From the NCBI RefSeq assembly GCF_000017505.1, contig NC_009675.1, positions 2,046,001 to 2,110,000 of the forward strand: a stretch of DNA of 64,000 nt, in the 5' to 3' direction. Made by a program: the position numbers and the translations under genes. Every line of letters begins with the position of its first letter. Positions within the stretch are counted from its first letter, which is position 1. Of the stretch, positions 1 to 8,964 are shown one piece after another. This DNA comes from Anaeromyxobacter sp. Fw109-5. Its GTDB lineage: Bacteria > Myxococcota > Myxococcia > Myxococcales > Anaeromyxobacteraceae. The notes beneath the pieces were generated by a model. That model was given only the letters and a program-made list of their open reading frames with translations, was not told where the DNA came from and did no database searches.

Positions 1-48
1 CACTCGCTCCCTGCGCCGACGGGATCCGCTCGCGTGACTGGCTTGAAT

Positions 49-81
49 CCGCTCGCCCTGAGCCTGTCGAAGGGCGAGCGG
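49..81. repeat. REP-like palindromic repeat, copy 1
   Basis: A nearly perfect inverted repeat with core CCTGAGCCTGTCGAAGG and flanking arms CCGCTCGC and GCGAGCGG. The same core recurs near 31.8, 52.6, 55.0, 60.1 and 60.36 kb. It lies just past the 3' end of the protease gene. The GCCTGTCGAA core is a widespread bacterial intergenic repeat in GC-rich genomes. Confidence 0.8.
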
Positions 82-103
82 AATGTCGAGGACGGCGCTC
101 GAC

Positions 104-1960
104 TCAGCCCTGCCGCTCCTCCCGCGCCTGGCCCGCGCGCACCCGCCTCCGCGCAGTGACCCGCTTCGCCGGCCGCTTCCCGCTCGCCGCGAGCACCGCC
201 TCCACCGCCTGCCGCGCGGACACCCGCCCGTTGCCGTAGCGCGCGTCCCATCCGGCCGCGCCGGCCGGCGTGACGGCCGAGAGGACGATCGCGCGGAGCT
301 CCTCGATGGAGAGCGACCGCCCCGCGGCGCGGGCCTCCGCGAGCACGAGCGCGGCGAGCCCCGTCACCGCGGGCGACGCCATGCTCGTCCCCGACATCGC
401 GATCGCGCCGTCGCTGGATCTCGCCGACGCCGCGACGACCTGGTGCCCCGGCGCACTCACCTCCGGCTTGTGCCGTCCGTCGCGGGTCGGTCCGGCGCTC
501 GAGAAGAAAGAGATCGGCGCCGCCGCCCGGTGCGCGTCGAACGAGCCGACCACGATCGAGTGGTGCCCGCACGAGATCGACCCGAGCGTGTGGGAGTTGT
601 CGAGCGGCCGCGCCGCGAACGACGACGGGCCTGCGTCGTCCCGCTCGATCCACGCGTGGAAGCGCCCGTCCTTCACGTCCGCCCCGTGGAGCCGCAGCGT
701 CCAGGGCCCCGGCGGCGCGCCGACGTCCAGGAACACGTTCACGACGTTGTCGCCGTTGTTCGGGTCCTTCGCCCGGTGCGCCGCGAACAGCACGGTGCGG
801 CCCTTCGATCTCGCGGTGGCGCTCTCTCCGAGCGCGACCCGCCCGGCCGACTCGCCGTCCGGGCCGATGAGCTCCACGTCGAAGCGGTCGTCGCCGTCGT
901 ACCAGAGCTCGACCTCGTTGGAGGTGTCGTCGCCGCGGCTGATCTCCCAGGAGACGTCCGCCGTCTTGCCGGCGCGGACGACGCCGGACGCGTGGATGCC
1001 GTCCGCGTACGCGTTCGACGCCGCGATGACGACGGCGCGGTCAGGGCGCGCCGCCACGAGCGCGTCGATGGCTTGCTCGACGAGCGTGCTGCCGTCGTGC
1101 GGGCCGCCATTGGTGCCGAGGCTGATGTTCACGGCGCAGGGCCTCTCCCCGGCGCGATCGAAGATGAACTTGAGCGCCTCGACGAGGTGGACGGAGTCGC
1201 CGAAGGTGCGGCCGACGACATCCGGGCCGTCCCAGGGGAGGTCGCCCGCGGACAGCTCGACGAAGACGAGGTCGGCGTTCGGCGCGACGCCCGGCGTGCC
1301 CGTGCCGCGGCCGTTCCCGGCGGCGATGTCCGTCACGTGCGTGCCATGCGAGCCGGGCTCGGGCTCGTAGCGGAGCGCGGCGTACGGGTCCTTCGCGCGC
1401 AGCGCCTTGTCGATGTCGGCGCGCTCGTGGACGCGGCCGTAGCCGGCGCGGCCCTTGGCGCGCGGCGTGCCGTCCTGGTCCCAGAGCGCGAGGAGCCGCG
1501 TGCTCCCGTCGGGGTTCCGGAAGTTCCGGTGCACGAAGTCGCAGCCGAAGTCGATGACGCCGATGACGACCCCCTGGCCCTGCGCGCCGCGCGCGCCCGC
1601 GGGCAGGAGGGTCTTGCGCGCCCCCATGCTCCGCGTCGTCGCGTCGAGGGTGGGACGCAGCAGCGTCGCCGCCTTGAGGCTCAGGACGGTGGGCTCCTGG
1701 CGGAGCGACTCGATGCGGTCGACCGGCACGCGGCCGGTGACGAGTACGCCGCCGTCCCTTGCAGGCCCGAGCTCAGTACCCTCGCGTATGTCTGCGAGCG
1801 CGCGCCAGGCGGCGGGATCGGCGACGCGGGCGATGACGGGGATCTCGCCGCGATCGGTCGACGCGGTCGCGCGCGGGATGAAGCCCCGGCGCTTGCGCTC
1901 GATGAGGGCCTGGAGGCGGGGATCGAGGGAGGGGAGGACGTCGCTCTTCTCGAGCTTCAT
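104..1960 (-). CDS. Subtilisin-like (S8 family) serine protease
   Basis: A 618-residue S8 peptidase with the full catalytic triad: Asp137 in GVIDFGCD, His208 in GSHGTHV, and the Ser in MSGTSMASPAV near residue 520. The oxyanion Asn is in VIAASNA. An insert of about 150 residues between the His and Ser blocks looks beta-rich, like the jelly-roll insert of larger subtilases. No signal peptide is visible at the N-terminus, which begins with a charged segment and a short inhibitor-like region (residues 30-100), so the enzyme may be cytoplasmic or use another export route. It stands alone, transcribed away from the polysaccharide genes. Its substrate is unknown. OmcZ-type nanowires are matured by a subtilisin-like protease in Geobacter, but nothing here links this gene to that role. 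Confidence 0.9.
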   Translation of the reverse strand: MKLEKSDVLPSLDPRLQALIERKRRGFIPRATASTDRGEIPVIARVADPAAWRALADIREGTELGPARDGGVLVTGRVPVDRIESLRQEPTVLSLKAATLLRPTLDATTRSMGARKTLLPAGARGAQGQGVVIGVIDFGCDFVHRNFRNPDGSTRLLALWDQDGTPRAKGRAGYGRVHERADIDKALRAKDPYAALRYEPEPGSHGTHVTDIAAGNGRGTGTPGVAPNADLVFVELSAGDLPWDGPDVVGRTFGDSVHLVEALKFIFDRAGERPCAVNISLGTNGGPHDGSTLVEQAIDALVAARPDRAVVIAASNAYADGIHASGVVRAGKTADVSWEISRGDDTSNEVELWYDGDDRFDVELIGPDGESAGRVALGESATARSKGRTVLFAAHRAKDPNNGDNVVNVFLDVGAPPGPWTLRLHGADVKDGRFHAWIERDDAGPSSFAARPLDNSHTLGSISCGHHSIVVGSFDAHRAAAPISFFSSAGPTRDGRHKPEVSAPGHQVVAASARSSDGAIAMSGTSMASPAVTGLAALVLAEARAAGRSLSIEELRAIVLSAVTPAGAAGWDARYGNGRVSARQAVEAVLAASGKRPAKRVTARRRVRAGQAREERQG

Positions 1961-2056
1961 GGGGACGAGCGTAGCAGACGGATGCGCCGGCGTGTCACCC
2001 CTTGTGCCAAGTCACGGAGAGAGAAAGTAGATGGAGTGGCAGGGATAGAGCTCTCA

Positions 2057-3901
2057 TCACCCACCCGCGTTCAGCGACCTCACGAAGACCTCGGGGTCGG
2101 AGGTCGCAGTCCACACGGCTGTGTCCGAGTGGGGTGGTGGGCCGCGATCAGTGAACACGACGCACGGCCACGCATCCGGACCTACTACATGGCGAACGGT
2201 GACGCCGCGCTGCATGGCCCGCCATGTCAGAGGGTAGTCCCAGCTGTCGCCACCGATGTAGAGGCCCAGGCGGTCACAGTTCGTCGAGTTTAGTAGGTGG
2301 AGTACCGAGTCGTGGCTCTTCTTAAGGTCGGGCCGGTTCGAGTAGTACGTATCGTCCCTCGAGGTGATTCCGCCGAACGGCCGGCGACTGATGTTCATTC
2401 CCGCAACGAGGAGCCCGTGCGCCAACAGGGCCAGCACGGCGGCGCCGAGCGTGCGTTCGACGCAGCGCGGTCGCGACCGGTGCGCCCCCCCGAGCGCAGC
2501 GAGCGCGACAACGCTCCACGCGAAGAGCGGAGTCTGAAGGCGAGATACCCAGGCATTCTCGCGGACGAAAAGGTGGAACACGATCCAGGACGCCGTCAGC
2601 GCGACCAGCGAGGCCCGGACTCGCGGACGGAGGCGGGTCCATGAGAACGCCGACACCGCGAGAAGTAACGCGATGACTCCGGCATGCGCGGGGTTCCCCA
2701 CCACATCCTCGTGTGGCATCAGGACGACCGCGAAGCAGATTGGGTGCGTGCCACAGGACTGGGTCACGTCGACCCCGATCGCCGATGCCAGGCTGCGTGG
2801 CAGGACCGCGTGATGCATGAGTCCGAGGATGATGTTGACCCCGCGCTCTCCCCAATCGCCCCACACCGGGAACAAGTAGCCCGCGAGGATTTGAACTCGG
2901 CCCGCGGCGGCATCGAGAGAGGTCCGGAGAGAACCGAGAGCCAGCGGGAGCGACAGCGCAGCGCCTCCCGCCAGCGCGCTCAGCGCCCGCACGCGGCCGC
3001 GCGAGCCGTCCAAGACCGCAGCGGCCGCCCCGGACGCTGCGAGGAGGATCACAGGAAGCGCGGCAATGATCGCGAGTGGCTTCACGAGTAGCGACGCTGC
3101 GCCCGAGATGCCCAGCAGCACGACATCAGCTAGACGCCACCGGCGACCCGACGCGTGAAGGAACGGCGTCGACGCGGCGAGTATCGCGACCGTCAGTACG
3201 GCAGCGACGAGATCGTTTTGCGTGCTCGTCGCCTGAAGGACGAGCATCGGCAGCCCGGCCACGAAGGGGCTCGCCCACCGACTCACCACGAGAGGCGCCC
3301 CGGCGATCCGGGCAAGGGACGGCGCCGCGACGACCACCACGGTCCAGCAGAAGAGTTGCAGGAAATTGGCGAGTCGGTCGGAGCCGGACACGACCTGAAG
3401 CACGAGTAGCAGGTACTCGGCGCCCGGGCCCAGCAGCACTTGCCGCGAAATGTTCGTCGGGTACGGCGCGACGGAACGGTTCTGGACCCAATGTGCCACC
3501 CGCGCCAGGTGGTACGTCATGCTGTCCCACGTGTTGGGCGCATAACGCACCGCGCTCAGGACGAGGAGCACGAACAGGGGGAGGACGAACACGCCTGGCG
3601 TCCCGAGCCGCGCAAGCGCCTTGCTGAGCGCGCCAGGAACGGAGCGCACGTAGTCGCCAACGCGTCGTGGGCTGGCCGCCAGGGCGATGATCACTGGGAC
3701 GAGGTGCGCGACGAGGACGCCGTCGCGCGTGATCGCCTGGAGCGCCGAGAGGGCCGTGAGCACGACCGATTCGAAACATACGATCACCGCGAGCGCGATG
3801 GGAGCCACCAGCTGGCCGGGACGCTGGCGCACGAGTCGAACGATCGCAAACGCGAGCGCGTAGTCGGCGAGCAACACGGCGATCGCGATGCAGAGCCACA
3901 T
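2057..3901 (-). CDS. GT-C type integral-membrane glycosyltransferase (ArnT/PMT-like)
   Basis: About 614 residues with roughly ten hydrophobic segments. A periplasmic-loop motif, NTWDSMTYHLARVAHW near residues 130-145, resembles the acidic first-loop motif of ArnT/PMT-like GT-C enzymes that transfer sugars from polyprenyl-phosphate donors. The ATG at 3901 was chosen because GAGAGG lies 8 bases upstream and the protein then begins directly with a membrane segment (MWLCIAIAVLL). The C-terminal 100 residues are soluble. It is followed upstream, on the same strand and 111 bases away, by a GT1 glycosyltransferase, so both probably act in the same surface polysaccharide pathway. The exact sugar cannot be read from the sequence. 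Confidence 0.7.
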   Translation of the reverse strand: MWLCIAIAVLLADYALAFAIVRLVRQRPGQLVAPIALAVIVCFESVVLTALSALQAITRDGVLVAHLVPVIIALAASPRRVGDYVRSVPGALSKALARLGTPGVFVLPLFVLLVLSAVRYAPNTWDSMTYHLARVAHWVQNRSVAPYPTNISRQVLLGPGAEYLLLVLQVVSGSDRLANFLQLFCWTVVVVAAPSLARIAGAPLVVSRWASPFVAGLPMLVLQATSTQNDLVAAVLTVAILAASTPFLHASGRRWRLADVVLLGISGAASLLVKPLAIIAALPVILLAASGAAAAVLDGSRGRVRALSALAGGAALSLPLALGSLRTSLDAAAGRVQILAGYLFPVWGDWGERGVNIILGLMHHAVLPRSLASAIGVDVTQSCGTHPICFAVVLMPHEDVVGNPAHAGVIALLLAVSAFSWTRLRPRVRASLVALTASWIVFHLFVRENAWVSRLQTPLFAWSVVALAALGGAHRSRPRCVERTLGAAVLALLAHGLLVAGMNISRRPFGGITSRDDTYYSNRPDLKKSHDSVLHLLNSTNCDRLGLYIGGDSWDYPLTWRAMQRGVTVRHVVGPDAWPCVVFTDRGPPPHSDTAVWTATSDPEVFVRSLNAGG

Positions 3902-4012
3902 CCGGAGAACCTCTCGACGCGAGTCTTCTACCAGATCGCTCGTGCACGACGCTGGTCTGTCACGCGGCGCTTGGCGTGCCAATCCAGGAGGAAGCAAGCC
4001 CCCCACCAGAAG

Positions 4013-5254
4013 CTACGTGGCGGCGCGGAGCAGGGCGACATCGTCGTCTTCCAGGGGCCGCGCCGCGACGGCTCGATACAGCGCGCGGTACGATCTCGCG
4101 ACGTGGTGCCAGGAGACGTGCTCGACACGCTGCGCCCCACGCTCCACCAGCTCTTCGCGCAGACGCGAGTCCGTCCACAGGCGTCGGATGGCGTTCGCCA
4201 TCGCGTCCACGTCGTGAGGCTCGAATTGCAGCGCCGCGTCGCCGGCGATGTCCGAGAGGGCAGCCGCGTTGGAGCAGGCGACGGCGAGGTGGGCTCGGAA
4301 GGCCTCCTGGACGGGCATCCCGAACCCCTCGAACTCGCTCGGGAACACGAGGAGGCGGGCGAGGGCGTAGAGGGAACGGAGCTCCGCGGGGGTGACGAAG
4401 CCGACGAATCGCAGCAGGTGAGAGACACGAAGCTCGCGGGCCCGTCGCTCGATTCGCGAGCGAAGCACGGTCGTGCGACCGGAACACACCACGGGAACTT
4501 CGATGCCGTAACGATCCCTCGCGAGCGCGAGGGACTCCACCAGGCCTCGGTGGTTCTTGTGTCCGAACGTCTGTGCAGGGTAGAGCGCGAAGGCGTCCGG
4601 CAGATGGAACGTGCTGCGGACGCGCCGCTGCTCTGCTTCCGTCGGCTCGGGATAGGCATCGAGGACGGGGGCCCAGCCGACGACTGCGACCTTCGATGCA
4701 GCCATCCCGAACTGCTCTACGAGGTCACGCTTTCCGCTAGGCGTGAGCGCCACGACGCGGGAAGCCTGCGCGCAGAGCGCGCGATACGTGCCCTCTCTCC
4801 AGCGCAGCTCGGAACGCGAGAAGTATCCGGGAAGATGGCGGTGCTGCAGATCATGCGGGACGTAGAGGCTCGGCGTCGCCGTGCGGAACCCGTGCTGAAG
4901 CGCGAAGTGCATCACGTCGGGTCGCGCGGACTCCACCACGGAGACCGGCGGCGGAAGCTGAACCGGGCGAAACGCCGCCACCTCCTGGGAGACGCGATCG
5001 AGGACGCGCGATGGGACTACCGACCGGACCGCTGCGCGCCACCCTCCACGTCGCACGACGAGTAGCCGGCAAGGGCCCTGCAGGTGTGGCTTGAGCCAAT
5101 CGCAGTCCTCGTACGAGAGGAACAGGTACTCGTCGTCCCCGTCGAGGCGGGACAACCCGTCCGCGAGGCCGATGAGCGTCTGTTGAACGCCCCCTGATAC
5201 CCCGTCCGTCAGCCGGGCGTCGATGCACACACGAAGCTTGCCAGCGGCGGGCAT
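4013..5254 (-). CDS. GT1-family glycosyltransferase (GT-B fold)
   Basis: 413 residues. It starts at MPAAGKLRVCIDARLTDG, a typical N-terminus with the Gly-rich acceptor loop (DGVSGGVQQ). The C-terminal donor domain carries FPSEFEGFGMPVQEAF, the E-x7-E signature of GT4-type retaining transferases such as mannosyltransferases. The open frame extends further upstream, but those residues are low-complexity and unlike a coding N-terminus, so the ATG at 5254 is preferred. It probably transfers a hexose from a nucleotide-sugar donor to a lipid-linked glycan in the cytoplasm. Confidence 0.85.
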   Translation of the reverse strand: MPAAGKLRVCIDARLTDGVSGGVQQTLIGLADGLSRLDGDDEYLFLSYEDCDWLKPHLQGPCRLLVVRRGGWRAAVRSVVPSRVLDRVSQEVAAFRPVQLPPPVSVVESARPDVMHFALQHGFRTATPSLYVPHDLQHRHLPGYFSRSELRWREGTYRALCAQASRVVALTPSGKRDLVEQFGMAASKVAVVGWAPVLDAYPEPTEAEQRRVRSTFHLPDAFALYPAQTFGHKNHRGLVESLALARDRYGIEVPVVCSGRTTVLRSRIERRARELRVSHLLRFVGFVTPAELRSLYALARLLVFPSEFEGFGMPVQEAFRAHLAVACSNAAALSDIAGDAALQFEPHDVDAMANAIRRLWTDSRLREELVERGAQRVEHVSWHHVARSYRALYRAVAARPLEDDDVALLRAAT

Positions 5255-5557
5255 CAGATAGCGGCCGGGGAGCGTGCTGGAGGGAGCACTCGGTGGACGT
5301 TCGCAAGTGCGGCGGCGAACAAGACGAGTTGAGCGGTGACCATCAAGATTCCCTGCGTGCCCGCGACGACCGCCCGAACTGGAATCCCTCACATCGACCT
5401 GGAGCGAACATAGCACGCGAAGGGGCGTCCGCAGGCTGCAGGGGAGACGAGCGTTCGGCGGTGTCGAGACGTTCCCCGGCGACTTCTTCGGCTCGCAACA
5501 GCGTCAAGGCATCCAGGCTGGTTGGGTCGGGCCTCGCGGGGTAGACTCAGCGCTCCC
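5255..5557. other. Divergent intergenic region
   Basis: A 303-base gap between the leftward GT1 gene and the rightward flippase. It should hold both promoters, but I see no confident -35/-10 or GG-N10-GC pair, no repeat and no credible small gene. Confidence 0.5.
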
Positions 5558-6964
5558 ATGAAGCCCGAACGCGCGCTCGTGCGCCACGTCTTGGACATGT
5601 CGCTCGGGCGCGGGTCGACGGATGGGAGCCGCAGGTACGCTCGGCTTCTGCAGGCGGCTGTCGCCGCGCTCGCGAGCAAGGCGCTCGGGATTCTGGTGGG
5701 TCTTGCGATCGTGCCGCTCACGGTCCGGTACCTGGGGAGCGAGCGCTACGGGATCTGGATGACGGTGAGCAGCATCGTCGTCTGGTTGCAGCTCGCTGAC
5801 CTGGGGCTCGCGAACGGGCTGACCAATGCGGTGTCTCGGGCGTACGCCCTGGACGATCGCATCGGGGCGCAGCGGCACGTCGCGAGCGCCTTCTGGCTAC
5901 TCACGGTCATCGCGGCGGTGTTGGGGATTGCCCTTGCGGTCGCGTGGCCACATGTCGACTGGGCTTCGCTGCTGAACGTTCGCTCGCAACAGGTCAGGAT
6001 CGAGGTGGGGCCTGCGCTTGCCGTCGGATTCGCGATCTTCCTCGTGGGACTTCCGCTTTCGATCCTGGAGCGGCTCTACGCGTCCCAGCAGGAAGGCTGG
6101 ATCGCGAATGGATGGGCATCCGCGGGGAGCATCGCGGCGCTTGCGGCCGTGTGGATGGTCACCCAGGCTGAGGGCGGGCTCGTGTCGCTCGTCGCCGCGT
6201 ATTCCGGGACGCAGCTCGCGACGTCCCTCCTCAGCGCAGGCTGGCTCTTCGGTCGTCACAAACCCCACCTCGCGCCTCGTGCATCGGCAGCCGAGTGGTC
6301 CAGTGCTCGACGGCTCATTCGCGACGGAGGGAAGTTCTTCGTCGTCCAGGTCGCCTTCCTGCTGGTGATGAGCACGGACAACATCATCATCGCGAGGGTC
6401 CTCGGGGCGGAGCACGTGACGCCGTACAGCGTGGCATGGCGGCTGTTCGGATTGCCGATGCTGCTGGTCGGCGTCTACCTCCCGTATCTGTGGCCCGCTT
6501 ACACCGAAGCGATCGTGCGCGGCGACGCTCAGTGGACCGCGAAGACCTTCCGCGCCTCGCTGCTCGTGACCGGGATCGGCTCCCTCGTTCTCTCGCTCCC
6601 GCTCGCGATCTTCGGAACCGAGATCATCCGGTTCTGGGCGGGTCCACAGGCGGTGCCACCGCCTGCGCTCCTGTGGTGGATGGGGGCCTGGGCGGTGATC
6701 GGCGCGACCATGAGCGCGGTCGCCGCCCTGCTCAACGGCTCGGGTCACCTTCGCGGTCAGATGGTCTACGGCGTCGCCGCTGCCGTCCTGAATGTCGGGC
6801 TCTCGGTGTGGTTCGCCCGCTCTCACGGCATCACGGGGGTCATCGCCGCGACCGTGATTTCATTCCTCTTCGTCAACGTCGTGCCGGCAGCCGCCGAGAG
6901 CGCGTGGGTGCTGCGCTCGATTCGGCGTGCCAGCACGGCGCTGGAAGAAGCAGGGCGACGATGA
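5558..6964 (+). CDS. Wzx-like polysaccharide flippase (MATE/MOP superfamily)
   Basis: 468 residues with about 12-14 membrane segments. The N-terminal pattern (ASKALGILVGLAIVPLTVRYLG followed by YGIWMTVSS) is typical of O-antigen/teichoic-acid flippases, which move undecaprenyl-linked repeat units across the inner membrane. The start at 5558 (ATG, MKPERALVRH) is preferred over an upstream TTG because the extra residues look random. The stop overlaps the start of the following methyltransferase (ATGATGA), indicating translational coupling in an operon with the next two genes. Confidence 0.85.
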   Translation: MKPERALVRHVLDMSLGRGSTDGSRRYARLLQAAVAALASKALGILVGLAIVPLTVRYLGSERYGIWMTVSSIVVWLQLADLGLANGLTNAVSRAYALDDRIGAQRHVASAFWLLTVIAAVLGIALAVAWPHVDWASLLNVRSQQVRIEVGPALAVGFAIFLVGLPLSILERLYASQQEGWIANGWASAGSIAALAAVWMVTQAEGGLVSLVAAYSGTQLATSLLSAGWLFGRHKPHLAPRASAAEWSSARRLIRDGGKFFVVQVAFLLVMSTDNIIIARVLGAEHVTPYSVAWRLFGLPMLLVGVYLPYLWPAYTEAIVRGDAQWTAKTFRASLLVTGIGSLVLSLPLAIFGTEIIRFWAGPQAVPPPALLWWMGAWAVIGATMSAVAALLNGSGHLRGQMVYGVAAAVLNVGLSVWFARSHGITGVIAATVISFLFVNVVPAAAESAWVLRSIRRASTALEEAGRR

Positions 6965-7788
6965 TGACGGTGGAGCAAGCTGTCCTTCGGCTGAGGTCCG
7001 ATCCGGCGACGGCGGAGCGGATGCGTGATTCGTATCTGATGGAGGACGTTCGAGAGGCTGCGCGGTCATTCGCTGCCTCGGCAGAATTCCGGGCGGTCGT
7101 CGAAACGGTCGGGTCGCAGCTGGCGGGAGCCAACGTTCTCGATCTGGGCGCAGGCACCGGGATCGCGAGCTTCGCGTTCGCGACCGCCGGCGCTGCGCGC
7201 GTCGTGGCGCTGGAGCCGGACCCCAGCGACGTGGTCGGACAGGGGGCGATCCGCCGATCGTGTGCTGGGCTTCCCGTGGAGATCTCCCCGGGAACAGGGG
7301 AGGCGCTCCCGTTTACGGACGGCGCATTCGACGTCGTCTATGCACGTCAGGTGCTGCACCATGCGAGGGATCTGCGGCGGCTCGTTCGAGAGTGTGCTCG
7401 AGTCCTTGCGCCCGACGGCCTGTTCCTTGCCTGTCGCGAGCACGTCGCTGATGACGATGCGCAGCTGCGCCAGTTCTTGGCGGCTCACCCGGTTCATCAG
7501 CTTGCCGGGGGCGAGAACGCCTTCTCGCTGGATGCATATCGAGGTGCGCTCGACGACGCTGGCTTCCGGACCGTGGAGGTGATCGGTCCGTGGGACAGCA
7601 TCATCAATGCGTATCCAGTCGTGAGAACCGAGGACGAGCGCCGTCGGTACCCGAGGACGTTGCTCTCACGAAGATTCGGGATGATGGGAAGAGTGGCGTG
7701 CCTGATCCCCGGAATCAACTCCCTCGTGTGGAGGCGCGTCGACGCACCGGCGCCGGGCCGGCTGTATTCGTTCGTCGCGCGAAGGTGA
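6961..7788 (+). CDS. SAM-dependent class I methyltransferase
   Basis: 275 residues. Motif I is VLDLGAGTGIASF at residues 59-71, followed by the acidic VVALEPDPS strand and FDVVYARQVLHHARD, as in UbiE/COQ5-like enzymes (Methyltransf_11). It begins at overlapping ATGs (6961/6964) inside the stop of the flippase gene. In this setting it probably methylates a sugar or lipid-linked glycan. The acceptor is unknown. Confidence 0.85.
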   Translation: MMTVEQAVLRLRSDPATAERMRDSYLMEDVREAARSFAASAEFRAVVETVGSQLAGANVLDLGAGTGIASFAFATAGAARVVALEPDPSDVVGQGAIRRSCAGLPVEISPGTGEALPFTDGAFDVVYARQVLHHARDLRRLVRECARVLAPDGLFLACREHVADDDAQLRQFLAAHPVHQLAGGENAFSLDAYRGALDDAGFRTVEVIGPWDSIINAYPVVRTEDERRRYPRTLLSRRFGMMGRVACLIPGINSLVWRRVDAPAPGRLYSFVARR

Positions 7789-8940
7789 ATGTTCCGGGTT
7801 CCAGCCAGCCTCGGCACGCGACGCCTCCGACCCTCGACGCTCCTCGCGGTCAGTGCGGTCACGCTCTGGAGCGTGCTCCTCGCCGGTTTCGTCCTGGCAC
7901 GGTATGGCGGTGACGTGCGAGGCCTCTTCCTCCTCGGATCGACGCTACCGCATCCCGCGGCGTTCGCCGGGGCTCCCACCACCGGCTCCATCGGATACGA
8001 TGGGCAGTACTTCGGCGCCCTCGCAACGGATCCCCTCCTGATCCACCCCGGGACGGCGGACGCGATCCACTCGTCCGTCTACCGCGCAGGGCGCATCGGG
8101 TTGCCACTCGTCGCCTGGCTCCTCGCGGCCGGGAACGCCAGCGCGGCGATCCACGTTTATCAGGCACTCTGCTGGGCGCTCGCGATCGTCGGCGTGTGGC
8201 TCGTAGCACGCTGGATCGAGGACGAGGGCTCCGCGGCCCTGTGGGCGGCGCCCCTCGTCGTGAGCGCGGGGCTCGTCTCGTCCATGGTGTCGAGCCTGCC
8301 GGATGGCGCCGCCGTCGCGCTCGTCGTCCTCGCGCTCTGGCTTCATCAGCAGGGACGGGGCGGCGTGCCGCTCGTCCTCACCTTCGCCTGCCTCGTTCGC
8401 GAGACGAGCTACATCGCGGCGCTCGCCGTCGCCGTCGCCGAGGTCCGCGCGGGGCGCTGGGCGCGGGCGCTCGCGGCCGTGATCGCTCCCGCGGCCGTGG
8501 TGCTGGGCTGGCGCCGATTCGTCGTCGCTCGGCTGGGGCAGGCGGACTCGAGCGGCGACGTGTTCGAAGTCCCGTTCAGCTGGGTGGCGCGCCGGTTCTC
8601 GGAGCCATTTCCGCCCTCCGAGGTCCTGGGCTTCCTCGCGCTCGTGCTCGCGGCGATGGCGGCGATCGTCTCGCTCCCGCGGCTCGTCGCCAGGGTTCGC
8701 CCGGAGCTGCTCGCGTTCGTCGGCTTCGTCGTGCTGACCGCCTTGCTGCCTTACGCCGTGTACGAAGGGGTCTGGAGCTACGCGCGAGTGACGCTCGCGC
8801 TCCCGTTCCTTGCGGTCGCCGTGGCGGAGGGGGAGGAAGACCGGTGGCGCCGCCGGCTCTTCCGCGCCGTCCCGGCTACCTTCGCGCTCGCCGGAATCGC
8901 CAAGGTGCTGCCGGAGGTCCTCGGCGTCGCGGTCCCGTGA
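7789..8940 (+). CDS. Integral membrane protein of the polysaccharide operon
   Basis: 383 residues and about nine hydrophobic helices. It starts immediately after the methyltransferase stop (TGA then ATG). The motif GYDGQYFGALATDPLL after the first helix recalls the first periplasmic loop of GT-C-type membrane glycosyltransferases, and YRAGRIGLPLVAWLLAAG follows. I do not recognise a named family with certainty. Most likely a polyprenyl-phosphate-sugar-using transferase, or a polymerase-like protein working with the flippase. Confidence 0.65.
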   Translation: MFRVPASLGTRRLRPSTLLAVSAVTLWSVLLAGFVLARYGGDVRGLFLLGSTLPHPAAFAGAPTTGSIGYDGQYFGALATDPLLIHPGTADAIHSSVYRAGRIGLPLVAWLLAAGNASAAIHVYQALCWALAIVGVWLVARWIEDEGSAALWAAPLVVSAGLVSSMVSSLPDGAAVALVVLALWLHQQGRGGVPLVLTFACLVRETSYIAALAVAVAEVRAGRWARALAAVIAPAAVVLGWRRFVVARLGQADSSGDVFEVPFSWVARRFSEPFPPSEVLGFLALVLAAMAAIVSLPRLVARVRPELLAFVGFVVLTALLPYAVYEGVWSYARVTLALPFLAVAVAEGEEDRWRRRLFRAVPATFALAGIAKVLPEVLGVAVP

Positions 8941-8964
8941 AAACGCGAAGCTGCTCGCGCGCGA

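Noticed and set aside
104-1960. Subtilase at the left end as nanowire maturation protease
   Set aside because: It lies 33 kb from the cytochrome locus, has no signal peptide, and the OmcS-like protein shows no sign of a propeptide needing such cleavage.
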